NCBI GenBank assembly: GCA_934140575.1
Contig: CAKPBJ010000003.1
Coordinates: 1-64,000 of the forward strand
From: an uncultured Bacilli bacterium
GTDB taxonomy: Bacteria > Bacillota_I > Bacilli_A > RF39 > UBA660
DNA length: 64,000 bases
Reading direction: 5' to 3'
Shown here: one piece after another, positions 6,010 through 14,662 of the stretch
How the letters are laid out: each line of letters starts with the position of its first letter
Numbering within the stretch: the stretch's first letter is position 1
Position numbers and translations under genes: made by a program
The notes under the pieces: generated by a model
The model's database searches: none
What the model saw: only the letters and a program-made list of their open reading frames with translations
Told to the model about the DNA's origin: nothing

Positions 6010-8640
6010 ATGAAATATGTATATTCATTCAATGAAGGTAACGCAGAAATGAGAAACCTTTTAGGTGGAAAAGGTGCAAATTTAGCAGAAATGACTAATA
6101 TAGGCTTACCCGTTCCACAAGGCTTCACGATAACGACAGAAGCCTGTACAAAATATTATGAAGATGGCAGAGAGATTAATGAAGAAATAAAAAGCCAAAT
6201 TGATGAACACATAATAAAACTAGAATCAACAACAGGTAAGAAATTTGGAGATAGAGAAAATCCTTTGCTGGTTTCCGTTCGTTCTGGAGCTAGAGCTTCA
6301 ATGCCAGGAATGATGGACACAATCTTAAATTTAGGTTTAAATGAAGATGTTGTAGAAACCCTTGCAGAAAAATCAGGTAATCCAAGATGGGCTTGGGATT
6401 GTTATAGAAGATTTATTCAAATGTATTCCGATGTCGTAATGGAAGTAGGAAAAAAATACTTTGAAGAATTAATTGATAAAATGAAAGCCAAGAAAGGTGT
6501 AAAACTAGATGTAGAATTAGATGCAAATGATTTAAAAGAGTTAGCAATCGAATTCAAGAAAGAGTATAAGGAAAAAATTGGACAAGATTTCCCACAAGAT
6601 CCAAGAGAACAATTAATGGGAGCAGTAAAAGCAGTGTTCCGTTCATGGGATAACCCAAGAGCAAACGTATACAGAAGAGATAACGACATTCCATATTCAT
6701 GGGGAACAGCTGTTAATATACAATCAATGGCATTTGGAAATATGGGAGATGACTGTGGAACAGGTGTAGCATTCACTCGTGATCCAGCAACAGGTAAAAA
6801 AGGTTTATTCGGAGAATTCTTAACAAATGCACAAGGTGAAGATGTAGTAGCAGGAGTTCGTACACCAATGCATATCGCAGAAATGGAACAAAAATTCCCA
6901 GAAGCATTTGAAGAATTTAAAAAAGTTTGTCAAACACTAGAAAACCATTATAGAGATATGCAAGATATGGAATTTACTGTTGAACATGGAAAACTTTATA
7001 TGCTTCAAACAAGAAATGGAAAAAGAACAGCACAAGCTGCATTAAAAATTGCTTGTGATTTGGTTGATGAAGGAATGCGTACAGAAGAAGAAGCTGTATT
7101 AATGATTGATCCAAGAAATTTAGATACATTATTACATCCTCAATTTGATGTTGATGTATTAAAAAATAGTACTCCAATTGGAAAAGGATTAGGAGCATCT
7201 CCTGGAGCAGCATGCGGTAAAGTAGTATTTACAGCAGAAGATGCAGAAAAATTAGGTATTGGTGGTAAAGGAGAAAAAGTAATTTTAGTAAGACTTGAAA
7301 CATCTCCAGAAGACATATCAGGAATGAAAGCAGCACAAGGTATATTAACTGTTCGTGGTGGAATGACATCTCATGCAGCAGTTGTAGCTCGTGGTATGGG
7401 ATCATGCTGTGTATCAGGTTGTGGAGATATCTACATGAATGAAGAAAAGAAAGAATTTACTTTAGCTGGAAAAACATATCATGAAGGAGATATAATTTCA
7501 ATAGATGGATCAACAGGAAACATTTACGATGGAGAAATACCAACAGTAGATGCTAAAATAGTTGGAGAATTCGGTCGTGTTATGGACTGGGCAGATAAAT
7601 ATAGAAAACTTGGAGTTAGAACGAATGCAGATAATCCAAGAGATACAAAAAAAGCAATTGAATTAGGAGCTGAAGGAATAGGTTTATGTAGAACAGAACA
7701 CATGTTCTTTGATGAAGAAAGAATTCCTGCAATCAGAAAAATGATTTTATCTGAAACTGTAGAAGAAAGAGAAAAAGCCCTTAACGAATTAATCCCATTC
7801 CAAAAAGGTGACTTCAAAGCAATGTATAAAGAAGTTAAAGGTCGCCCAATGACAGTTCGTTATCTAGACCCACCACTACATGAATTTTTACCAAAAGAAG
7901 AAAAAGATATCGAAGAATTAGCAAAAGATATGGGAGTAACTGTAGAACATTTAAAAGCAAAATGTGCTGAATTACATGAATTTAACCCAATGATGGGACA
8001 CAGAGGTTGTAGATTAGATGTTACATATCCAGAAATTGCTAGAATGCAAACAAGAGCATTAATGGAAGCTGCAATTGAGGTTCATGAAGAAGATGGATAT
8101 GATACAACACCAGAAATCATGATACCATTAGTAGGTGAAATTAAAGAGTTAAGATATGTAAAAAATATAGTAGTAGAAACTGCTGAACTTGTTAAAAAAG
8201 AAAAACATTCAGATATTGAATATCATATAGGTACAATGATTGAAATACCTCGTGCCGCAATTACTGCTGATGAAATTGCAGAAGATGCTGAATTCTTCTC
8301 ATTCGGAACAAATGATTTAACACAATTAACATTTGGTTTTTCAAGAGATGATGCTGGTAAATTCTTAGGTGCATACTATGATAAAAAGATTTATGAACAA
8401 GACCCATTCGCAAGAATTGATCAAAAAGGTGTAGGTGCACTTGTAAAAATGGCAGTAGAAAAAGGTAAACAAACAAGACCTAATATCAAATTAGGAATTT
8501 GTGGTGAACACGGTGGAGACCCATCAAGTGTAGAATTCTGTCACGAGATTGGTCTAACATATGTATCTTGTTCTCCATTTAGAGTACCAATCGCAAGACT
8601 TGCTGCTGCACAAGCCGCAATTAAAGCAAGAAAAAATTAG
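6010..8640 (+). CDS. ppdK: pyruvate, phosphate dikinase
   Basis: Interconverts pyruvate, ATP and phosphate with phosphoenolpyruvate, AMP and pyrophosphate. In low-GC anaerobes it often runs in the glycolytic direction in place of pyruvate kinase. The 876-residue length is that of the family. The N-terminal ATP-grasp region begins with GGKGANLAEM and includes SVRSGARASMPGMMDT. The swivelling phosphohistidine domain carries GGMTSHAAVVARGMG with the catalytic His. The C-terminal TIM barrel has GLCRTEHMF and the catalytic-loop cysteine in GICGEHGGDP. A strong AGGAGGG precedes the ATG. It is monocistronic, between terminators. No gene for the PPDK regulatory protein is visible nearby. Confidence 0.97.
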   Translation: MKYVYSFNEGNAEMRNLLGGKGANLAEMTNIGLPVPQGFTITTEACTKYYEDGREINEEIKSQIDEHIIKLESTTGKKFGDRENPLLVSVRSGARASMPGMMDTILNLGLNEDVVETLAEKSGNPRWAWDCYRRFIQMYSDVVMEVGKKYFEELIDKMKAKKGVKLDVELDANDLKELAIEFKKEYKEKIGQDFPQDPREQLMGAVKAVFRSWDNPRANVYRRDNDIPYSWGTAVNIQSMAFGNMGDDCGTGVAFTRDPATGKKGLFGEFLTNAQGEDVVAGVRTPMHIAEMEQKFPEAFEEFKKVCQTLENHYRDMQDMEFTVEHGKLYMLQTRNGKRTAQAALKIACDLVDEGMRTEEEAVLMIDPRNLDTLLHPQFDVDVLKNSTPIGKGLGASPGAACGKVVFTAEDAEKLGIGGKGEKVILVRLETSPEDISGMKAAQGILTVRGGMTSHAAVVARGMGSCCVSGCGDIYMNEEKKEFTLAGKTYHEGDIISIDGSTGNIYDGEIPTVDAKIVGEFGRVMDWADKYRKLGVRTNADNPRDTKKAIELGAEGIGLCRTEHMFFDEERIPAIRKMILSETVEEREKALNELIPFQKGDFKAMYKEVKGRPMTVRYLDPPLHEFLPKEEKDIEELAKDMGVTVEHLKAKCAELHEFNPMMGHRGCRLDVTYPEIARMQTRALMEAAIEVHEEDGYDTTPEIMIPLVGEIKELRYVKNIVVETAELVKKEKHSDIEYHIGTMIEIPRAAITADEIAEDAEFFSFGTNDLTQLTFGFSRDDAGKFLGAYYDKKIYEQDPFARIDQKGVGALVKMAVEKGKQTRPNIKLGICGEHGGDPSSVEFCHEIGLTYVSCSPFRVPIARLAAAQAAIKARKN

Positions 8641-8672
8641 AACGCATAAGCGTGATAAAATATAAAAACAAG

Positions 8673-8698
8673 AAAGACTCATTTGAGTCTTTTTTTGT
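8673..8698 (+). terminator. intrinsic terminator of ppdK
   Basis: AAAGACTC and GAGTCTTT enclose the loop ATTT and are followed by T residues. Confidence 0.85.
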
Positions 8699-8791
8699 TG
8701 CAATTAAAGGAGATGATAATGATGTGAAAGAAGTATATAAAACTTAAAAGATTAAAACCAAGATGATAGTCATAATTTTAAATTTGTTAAA

Positions 8792-8828
8792 AAATAGTCA
8801 CCATATAGTTCGGATGACTATTTTTTTG
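8792..8828 (+). terminator. second intrinsic terminator between ppdK and the HTH gene
   Basis: AAATAGTCA (8792-8800) pairs with TGACTATTT (8815-8823), followed by a T run. The stretch from 8700 to here has no gene; the second terminator suggests a short separate transcript or a lost gene. Confidence 0.75.
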
Positions 8829-8865
8829 TTGGAAGAAAAAATATAAAAAGAAAGGAATGATAAAG

Positions 8866-9336
8866 ATGTATTTTAAGAAACCAAAATTAAATAATTTATA
8901 TCAAGGAGCTCGATTAGAGTATGTAAGAAGAATAAGACATATGGATATGGATGATGTCGCAGATTATTTTGGATTTGGAGGTAATGATCCACATAAGACA
9001 TTTAATAGTTATGAAAATAATTACAGACATCCAAGTAAAGAAAGATTAAAAGATATAGCAGAATTATATGAAGTAAGTATTAATGCTATAAAGGAATATG
9101 ATTTTAGTAATCCCATTGATGTTATTTATAATCTAATGTGGTTAGAAGAAGAATTTCCATATTATGAAATTAACTTTGATACTGAAAGTTATGAACAAAC
9201 AGAATACAATGAATTAGTTCAAACAGCAATTAATGAATGGAAAGAAATGAGAGATAAAAGAGAAAACTATGAGATATCAGATGAAGAATATCTTGATTGG
9301 AAAGTAAATTTTGAAATTGAAAATGAAATTTTATGA
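8866..9336 (+). CDS. HTH (XRE-like) DNA-binding protein
   Basis: A 156-residue protein. An N-terminal helix-turn-helix of XRE-like shape covers about residues 12-70: ARLEYVRRIRHM, then MDDVADYFGF, a possible recognition stretch TFNSYENNYRHPS, and ERLKDIAELYEVS. The C-terminal half is acidic and unassigned. The ATG at 8866 is preferred because AAAGGA lies nine bases upstream, whereas the ATG at 8857 directly abuts it with no spacing. It starts the accessory island and lies 44 bases before the metallophosphoesterase gene, which has its own TGA-extended -10. It may regulate that gene; this is inference. Confidence 0.7.
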   Translation: MYFKKPKLNNLYQGARLEYVRRIRHMDMDDVADYFGFGGNDPHKTFNSYENNYRHPSKERLKDIAELYEVSINAIKEYDFSNPIDVIYNLMWLEEEFPYYEINFDTESYEQTEYNELVQTAINEWKEMRDKRENYEISDEEYLDWKVNFEIENEIL

Positions 9337-9344
9337 TTCTTTCA

Positions 9345-9353
9345 TGATATAAT
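9345..9353 (+). promoter_or_regulatory. extended -10 promoter for the metallophosphoesterase gene
   Basis: TGATATAAT lies 28 bases before the ATG at 9381, with no clear -35. Confidence 0.5.
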
Positions 9354-9380
9354 ATTGTTGAACTGATTGGTGGTGATTAT

Positions 9381-12014
9381 ATGAATCAAAGTCTAGTAGA
9401 AAAGAAAAAGAATTTTATTGAATCTAATGAAGAATATGTAAAAAGCATACAAGAAAGAAAGATTAATTTTACTAATATTCCTAAAAAAATAAGAACATAT
9501 GAAATGTGTTTTGAGGCAGTTAAAATTAACCCATTTAACATGAAAGAAGTTCCTGAAGAATATTTAACAGAAGATTTATGTTTTGCTGCAATTGAACACG
9601 ATTCCTTAGCAATGAGGTACATCCCTCAAAATATTAGAACTAAAAAATTCTGCTTAAAAGCTATTGAATTAAATAAGAAATGTATACGATATTTTCCAAG
9701 TGAGTATATAGATGACAATATGGCCATGGAGTTAGTAAAAACTGCTGGAAAGAATTTAAGATATATAGAAGAGAAGAAAAGAAACAAAGATTTATGTCTT
9801 ATGGCATTTAAAAATAATCCAGGGTGCATTGAGTATATTCCAAAAAAATATATTAAAGATGAAATGTATCTAGAAGCGGTTAATTCTGATTGTAATATTT
9901 TAGATATAGTTCCTGATAAACTGCGAACAAAAGAATTGATTGTTACTACCTTAAAAACCGCTGTGAGATTCAAAGAAAATGGAGATTCAGTATATACACG
10001 TTCCATAGGCGAAGCTATACCTGTTCAATTTGAAAGCGATAAAGACATAATAAACTTGGAACGAAAATGTGGAATTAGAATTTTTACTCAAAAAAAATAT
10101 GCTAAAGATACTAATAAATTTTATGTGAGTGAAAAATTTTCATATAAAGATGATGTTGTTGATGAAGAATTTGATTCTTTTGATAAATTTGTTGAATATT
10201 TAAATAATGATCTTTATAATGCTGATTTATTTGAATTCGATTTTAAGGGAATAGACATCAAAAAATACGATTATTCTAATTTATTAATAAATAGTAGCGT
10301 GTTAATTGAAAATGGATTGTATGATTCGTCTTCTTATGAAAAACTAATTTTAAATAACAAAAAGTATTTGGATATTCCTTATATGGATGAAGATAATAAT
10401 GATATTTCTTCTGATAATTATGGACTAACAGTGGTAGATGGTTCTAATAATAATAGAAGAATTTATTATATTAGTGATATTCATTTATGTCATAAGATTG
10501 CTAAAAAATTTCCCGAGCATGCTTCTTATATTGAAATTATACATTTTATTAAAAGCTTAATAGATCGTTTAATTATTGATGCAGAACTATATGATTGTCT
10601 TTTAATTGGTGGTGATACATCATCGAGTTTTGAGTTAACTAAAATCTTTTTTAGTCTACTGAGAAAAAAATGGAAAGGTTATATAATTACTGTACTTGGC
10701 AATCACGAAATATGGAATTTGGATAATGAAATATCAAATTGCGGATTAGATGACATTATTCAAAAATATAGGGACTTCTTTGATGAACTAGAAAACATAA
10801 TTTTATTACAAAATAACTTGCTATTTTTTCACGAAGAAGGAATTAAATTGTTGAGTGAAGAAGAAATATTAAATTCAAATGATGATCATTTAAAGAACTT
10901 AAGTAATAGAAGTCGATTAATAATGCTTGGTGGTTTGGGTTTTAGTGGATTAAATGATAGGTACAATGCCTTATGTGGATTATATCGAGAAACTCTCAAA
11001 ACATTAACAGAAGATCAAATTCAATCTGATAGATTCAATAAAATATATAATCATGTAAAAAATTCTCTGGATAAAACCAAATTAATAGTTTTTACTCATA
11101 CACAAAAAGAAAATTGGAATACAGATGAATATGTAAAAAGGTGGATTTATGTAAATGGACATACTCATCAAAATTATTTTGAAATAGATGATGATAAAAC
11201 TGTATATTCTGATAATCAAATAGGATACTATAGGAATAATTTAGGTTTAAAGTATTTTGAAACTTCACAAAACTTTGACTATTTCCAATATTTTGGTGAC
11301 GGAGTATATGAAATAAGCAGAGATGATTATTTTGTATTTAATAGAGGTATTGGGCTTAGAATGAATTTTAATAAATCAGATGGTAAATTGATAATGCTTA
11401 AGAAGAATGGAATTTATTGTTTCTTTTATCAAAATCCAAATAAAAAATTATACTTACTTAATGGTGGAGCGGTAAGAGTTTTGAAGAATCAAGATATTAA
11501 TTATTATTATGAAACTATGGATATATTATCTTTAGCAATTAATCAAGCAATGAAAAACTATAACAATACATTAAAAGAAATATCAAAAAGTATTAGAAGT
11601 ATTGGTGGAGATGGTAGGATTCATGGTTGTATTGTTGATATAGATTTCTTTAATCATATTTATTTAAATCCATATGATGGAAAAGTTTCTTATTATTATG
11701 CTACATCAATTATTGATAAGCATGTTTATAATTCGTTAAAAAGTCTATTATCACATCATAATAAAAAATTGCTTGAAAATTATGAAAGTAAAAATAATGC
11801 GGAAAATAATTTAAGTATTATATTAGCAAATAATCAGATTCAAAATGTTTCTATAACTGAATATGTTCCTGATACATTAATATATTCGCCTTCAAGACAA
11901 ATGTTAACGATTCAATATTTAACAGAGTTAAATGTGATAAGATTTTGGAGTGATAAAATCATAGATAAAATTAAAAATGATTTAGATTCATCAAAAATAA
12001 GATATTTAGAATAA
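9381..12014 (+). CDS. DUF4116-like repeat plus calcineurin-type metallophosphoesterase, 877 residues
   Basis: The N-terminal ~200 residues are tandem repeats of about 23 residues with the pattern (K/E)xCxxA(I/V)xxxxxxxxxIPxxxx(T/D), like the DUF4116 repeats of bacterial effector-like proteins. A ~140-residue linker follows. The central domain has the full metallophosphoesterase signature: D366-x-H368 (SDIHL), GGD412, GN441H442E443, a TH at 572-573 and GH594TH596. The C-terminal ~230 residues are unassigned. It would hydrolyse phosphomonoesters or phosphodiesters of unknown identity. No signal peptide, so cytoplasmic. It looks more T-rich than the neighbouring core genes and sits between an HTH gene and a decayed recombinase, which suggests horizontal origin. 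A defence or effector role is possible but only inferred. Confidence 0.75.
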   Translation: MNQSLVEKKKNFIESNEEYVKSIQERKINFTNIPKKIRTYEMCFEAVKINPFNMKEVPEEYLTEDLCFAAIEHDSLAMRYIPQNIRTKKFCLKAIELNKKCIRYFPSEYIDDNMAMELVKTAGKNLRYIEEKKRNKDLCLMAFKNNPGCIEYIPKKYIKDEMYLEAVNSDCNILDIVPDKLRTKELIVTTLKTAVRFKENGDSVYTRSIGEAIPVQFESDKDIINLERKCGIRIFTQKKYAKDTNKFYVSEKFSYKDDVVDEEFDSFDKFVEYLNNDLYNADLFEFDFKGIDIKKYDYSNLLINSSVLIENGLYDSSSYEKLILNNKKYLDIPYMDEDNNDISSDNYGLTVVDGSNNNRRIYYISDIHLCHKIAKKFPEHASYIEIIHFIKSLIDRLIIDAELYDCLLIGGDTSSSFELTKIFFSLLRKKWKGYIITVLGNHEIWNLDNEISNCGLDDIIQKYRDFFDELENIILLQNNLLFFHEEGIKLLSEEEILNSNDDHLKNLSNRSRLIMLGGLGFSGLNDRYNALCGLYRETLKTLTEDQIQSDRFNKIYNHVKNSLDKTKLIVFTHTQKENWNTDEYVKRWIYVNGHTHQNYFEIDDDKTVYSDNQIGYYRNNLGLKYFETSQNFDYFQYFGDGVYEISRDDYFVFNRGIGLRMNFNKSDGKLIMLKKNGIYCFFYQNPNKKLYLLNGGAVRVLKNQDINYYYETMDILSLAINQAMKNYNNTLKEISKSIRSIGGDGRIHGCIVDIDFFNHIYLNPYDGKVSYYYATSIIDKHVYNSLKSLLSHHNKKLLENYESKNNAENNLSIILANNQIQNVSITEYVPDTLIYSPSRQMLTIQYLTELNVIRFWSDKIIDKIKNDLDSSKIRYLE

Positions 12015-12023
12015 AAGTAAAGT

Positions 12024-12072
12024 GTGCGATGAAGAAGTAGAAATACTTCTTTTTCTTTTACTCTTATCGCAC
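12024..12072 (+). terminator. terminator nested in a larger inverted repeat
   Basis: An inner hairpin (AGAAGTA, GAAA loop, TACTTCT, then TTTTC) lies inside an outer perfect repeat, GTGCGAT at 12024-12030 and ATCGCAC at 12066-12072. Confidence 0.7.
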
Positions 12073-12121
12073 CCTAAACTTATTTTTATAAAAATGATAA
12101 TTTCTTTGTAGAGGTGATTTA

Positions 12122-13462
12122 ATGAAAAGAAAAGTAGCAATATAAATATATGCTAGAGTTTCAACTGAACATGAAGCTCAATTATCTGCTTTAGATAATC
12201 AAGTTCAATACTATGATGATATTCTAAAGAAAAATCCTGACTGGATTTTATATGATAGATATATAGATGAAGGTATAACATGAACTTCTATAAAGAAAAG
12301 AAAAAACTTTATGAGAATAATAGAGGATGTAAAAGCAGGAAAATTGGATTTAATAGTTACTCGTGATGTATCAAGATTTGCTCGAAATACAGTAGATACA
12401 TTACAAGAAACTAGAAAGTTAAAAAATATTGGAGTAGAGGTATACTTTGTTGAAGATAATATTTGGACATTTAATGATCAAGATGGAGAATTAAAACTAA
12501 CTATTATGGCTACACTAGCTCAAAACGAAAGTAAGAAAACTTCTCAAAGAGTAAAAGCAGGACAAATGATATCATTTCAAAATGGAGTGTTTTATGGATC
12601 AGGTAATATTCTAGGTTACAATAAAGTTGGTCAAAACTTAGAAGTAAATGAAGAGCAAGCTGAAATTGTAAGATATATTTACTCTGAATATTTAAATGGA
12701 AAAGGTACAGTAAAAATTGCAGATGAATTAACTAAAAAAGGTGTTTCAACTTCTACAGGTTTAACAACATGGAGTGCTTCATACATTTCAAGAGTTTTAA
12801 GAAATCCATTTTATTCAGGTACTATAGTTTATAGAAAATCATATACACCAGATTATCCAGAACAAAAAGCAAAGATAAATTATGGAGAAGTAGAAAAGGT
12901 AGTAGTTGAAGGAAGACATGAGCCAATTATATCTAAAGAAGATTTAAAAAAAGTTCAACAAATAATGGATAGTCATTCAAGACCGATTAAATTAGGAAGA
13001 AAACAAGCGTTATGAGTTCCTAAAAATATTTGGAGTAAAAAGTTAGTATGTGAATGTGGATCTAATTTTAATAGAAAGATCTATCATAAAAATAAAAATG
13101 AAACAACAAAGTTAGATAGATTAATGGACAATTATCTTGATGAAAATATTGATATTAATATGTATGATATGTTTCAAAAGAAGCTATCTGGTAGAATAGA
13201 AAAATATAAAATGGAAATATTAGAATTAGAAAAGAAATGTTCATCAATTGAACAATTAGAAGTTAGAATAGGAAATGCTAAAAAGAGTATAAGAAAATTA
13301 TTAGATATTAGTTATAATGGAGTTGATGAAAAAATAATAGAAGAATTTGTTGAACGAGTAATAGTTCATAAAGATTATTTCGAATGGAAATTAAAATTTA
13401 TGAATGAAACAATAAAGCTAGAAATAAATGGAAACAGTAAAAAAAGATGTTTTTTTAATTGA
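12122..13462 (+). pseudogene. large serine recombinase, decayed
   Basis: One reading frame from the ATG at 12122 (GGTGA eight bases upstream) to the TGA at 13460-13462 encodes a serine site-specific recombinase. The resolvase domain has YARVSTEHEAQ with the nucleophile Ser, and VTRDVSRFARN. The recombinase domain has GYNKVGQNLEVNEEQAEIV and RVLRNPFYSGTIVY. A Cys-containing zinc-ribbon start (KLVCECGS) is followed by a coiled-coil tail. Three in-frame stops break it: TAA at 12143-12145, TGA at 12281-12283 and TGA at 13013-13015. The TAA looks like a six-base slippage insertion in an AT repeat, and the first TGA replaces a conserved Gly. After KIYHKNKN the rest of the zinc ribbon is missing, so there is also an internal deletion. 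It once mobilised an element here. Confidence 0.88.
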
Positions 13463-13506
13463 ACACAAATAAAAAATATATTAAACATACAATATCCTTA
13501 TAATTT

Positions 13507-13515
13507 TGGTATAAT
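13507..13515 (+). promoter_or_regulatory. extended -10 promoter for the gene at 13541
   Basis: TGGTATAAT; no convincing -35. AAGGGGG follows as ribosome-binding site. Confidence 0.55.
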
Positions 13516-13540
13516 ATATATCAAGACAAGGGGGATTTGT

Positions 13541-14329
13541 ATGAATAAAAAATATTTACTTGTTACAATTTTAGGATATTTATTGTTAGTAGGTTTATTG
13601 GTATGTTTATTTACTACAGGTTCTAATACTTATGTTACAATGACTTCTATTTTTATTCCCATATTAATAGGAGCACTAGTTAAATATGATTCAAATATAA
13701 AGAAAAAGTATAATGAGTATTATGAACCATTATATCATTATATAAGAACATATCACGATGTTTTATCTCAACCTTCTTCTTATATTGGTATGGGAAAGAA
13801 GCATCAAATGATGAAGGAGATAACTCAAGATATTTTAAAATTCTTAAATAATAATTTAAAATATTCTTCTGAAGAAGTAAATGAAATTTTAGAGTTAGAA
13901 CTATTTCATAAATATAAGAATCATGATGAAAATGAATTCCAAGATGTTTATGATACAAATAGTTTAATACCAATTCTTATGAAAGAAATAATAGAAAATT
14001 ATAATACTGTTTATTTTAATCATTATATAACTAGAAAAATATGTATGATTTTAAATAAACCAACAAAAGCTAATCAACTTATATATGTTTATTGTGATAG
14101 TTTTATTATCGATTTAGCTAGAAAAAAAGAATATGCAATTGGATTAGCTGAATGTGTAGAAACTTATGATTATATTCAAAAATATAGATTAAAGAATTAT
14201 AAAAATTATTATAAACTATATCGCTTTTGCATAGGGAATAGAAAGAAAGATTTTAATATTGTTATTAAAAAATTAAGAGAAAAGTTTGGAATTAAAATTA
14301 AAAAAATTAATTTCAATAAGAAAAAATAA
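13541..14329 (+). CDS. membrane-anchored protein of unknown function
   Basis: A 262-residue protein I do not recognise. Two hydrophobic helices at about 5-27 and 33-48 form an N-terminal hairpin. The remaining ~210 residues are charged, Tyr- and Lys-rich, mostly helical and probably cytoplasmic. It has its own extended -10 promoter and a strong AAGGGGG ribosome-binding site. It lies 78 bases after the recombinase remnant and is probably cargo of the same element. The architecture (two N-terminal helices with a soluble tail) is shared by some phage-defence and toxin effectors, but no catalytic motif is seen. Confidence 0.6.
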   Translation: MNKKYLLVTILGYLLLVGLLVCLFTTGSNTYVTMTSIFIPILIGALVKYDSNIKKKYNEYYEPLYHYIRTYHDVLSQPSSYIGMGKKHQMMKEITQDILKFLNNNLKYSSEEVNEILELELFHKYKNHDENEFQDVYDTNSLIPILMKEIIENYNTVYFNHYITRKICMILNKPTKANQLIYVYCDSFIIDLARKKEYAIGLAECVETYDYIQKYRLKNYKNYYKLYRFCIGNRKKDFNIVIKKLREKFGIKIKKINFNKKK

Positions 14330-14446
14330 ATCATTTTAGTCTTTATGGAGTGCTGTCACATTCCGTTCGGTAATCCCTTAGTTTATGGTTCACAAGCTGC
14401 TATCAAAAGTAAGGGAGAAAAGTAACACTTCACTTTTCTCTTTTTA
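14330..14446 (+). ncRNA. possible small structured RNA with terminator
   Basis: This gene-free stretch is richer in G and C than its surroundings and can fold. A first hairpin forms around 14347-14364. CCCTTA at 14375-14380 can pair with TAAGGG at 14410-14415. A strong terminator follows: GAGAAAAGT (14415-14423), an eight-base loop, ACTTTTCTC (14432-14440), then T residues. It matches no RNA family I recognise. It could instead be the 3' UTR of the upstream gene or a recombination site. No clear promoter was found. Confidence 0.4.
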
Positions 14447-14450
14447 ATGT

Positions 14451-14616
14451 CCTAGTCTTTTTTATGATGTCTACTAAATAGGTTTCACATCAGTAAAACT
14501 AGTCTTTTTTGCGTAGTTCTATAATTATAGAAAAATGTATTAATGTAGAAACAACTAAAGAAGACAATGAGTACTATAGAAAATTATATTATTTAAAAAA
14601 CAATTATAAATTATGA
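14451..14616 (+). other. repeat-bearing spacer with a short coding remnant
   Basis: CTAGTCTTTTTT occurs at 14451-14462 and again at 14501-14512, with an inverted pair TGATGT / ACATCA between them. After this, 14518-14616 reads as about 32 sense codons ending in TGA with protein-like composition (…VETTKEDNEYYRKLYYLK…) but has no start or ribosome-binding site. It may be the 3' stub of a lost gene. The region could mark the right border of the island. Confidence 0.35.
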
Positions 14617-14662
14617 TATAATTAAATAAAAAATAGTTAATTATTATAGAGTGGTGAAGTTT

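Noticed and set aside
8700..8790. A short gene between the two terminators after ppdK
   Set aside because: An AAAGGAGATGATA site is present, but the following ATG codons meet a stop within a few codons.
12281..13015. In-frame TGA codons in the recombinase as evidence of a recoded genetic code
   Set aside because: Conserved Trp positions elsewhere use TGG and intact genes end in TGA (for example at 9334 and 20800), so TGA is a normal stop here.
14330..14446. Signal recognition particle RNA
   Set aside because: The conserved GGAAGGAAGCAGC-type apical loop is absent.
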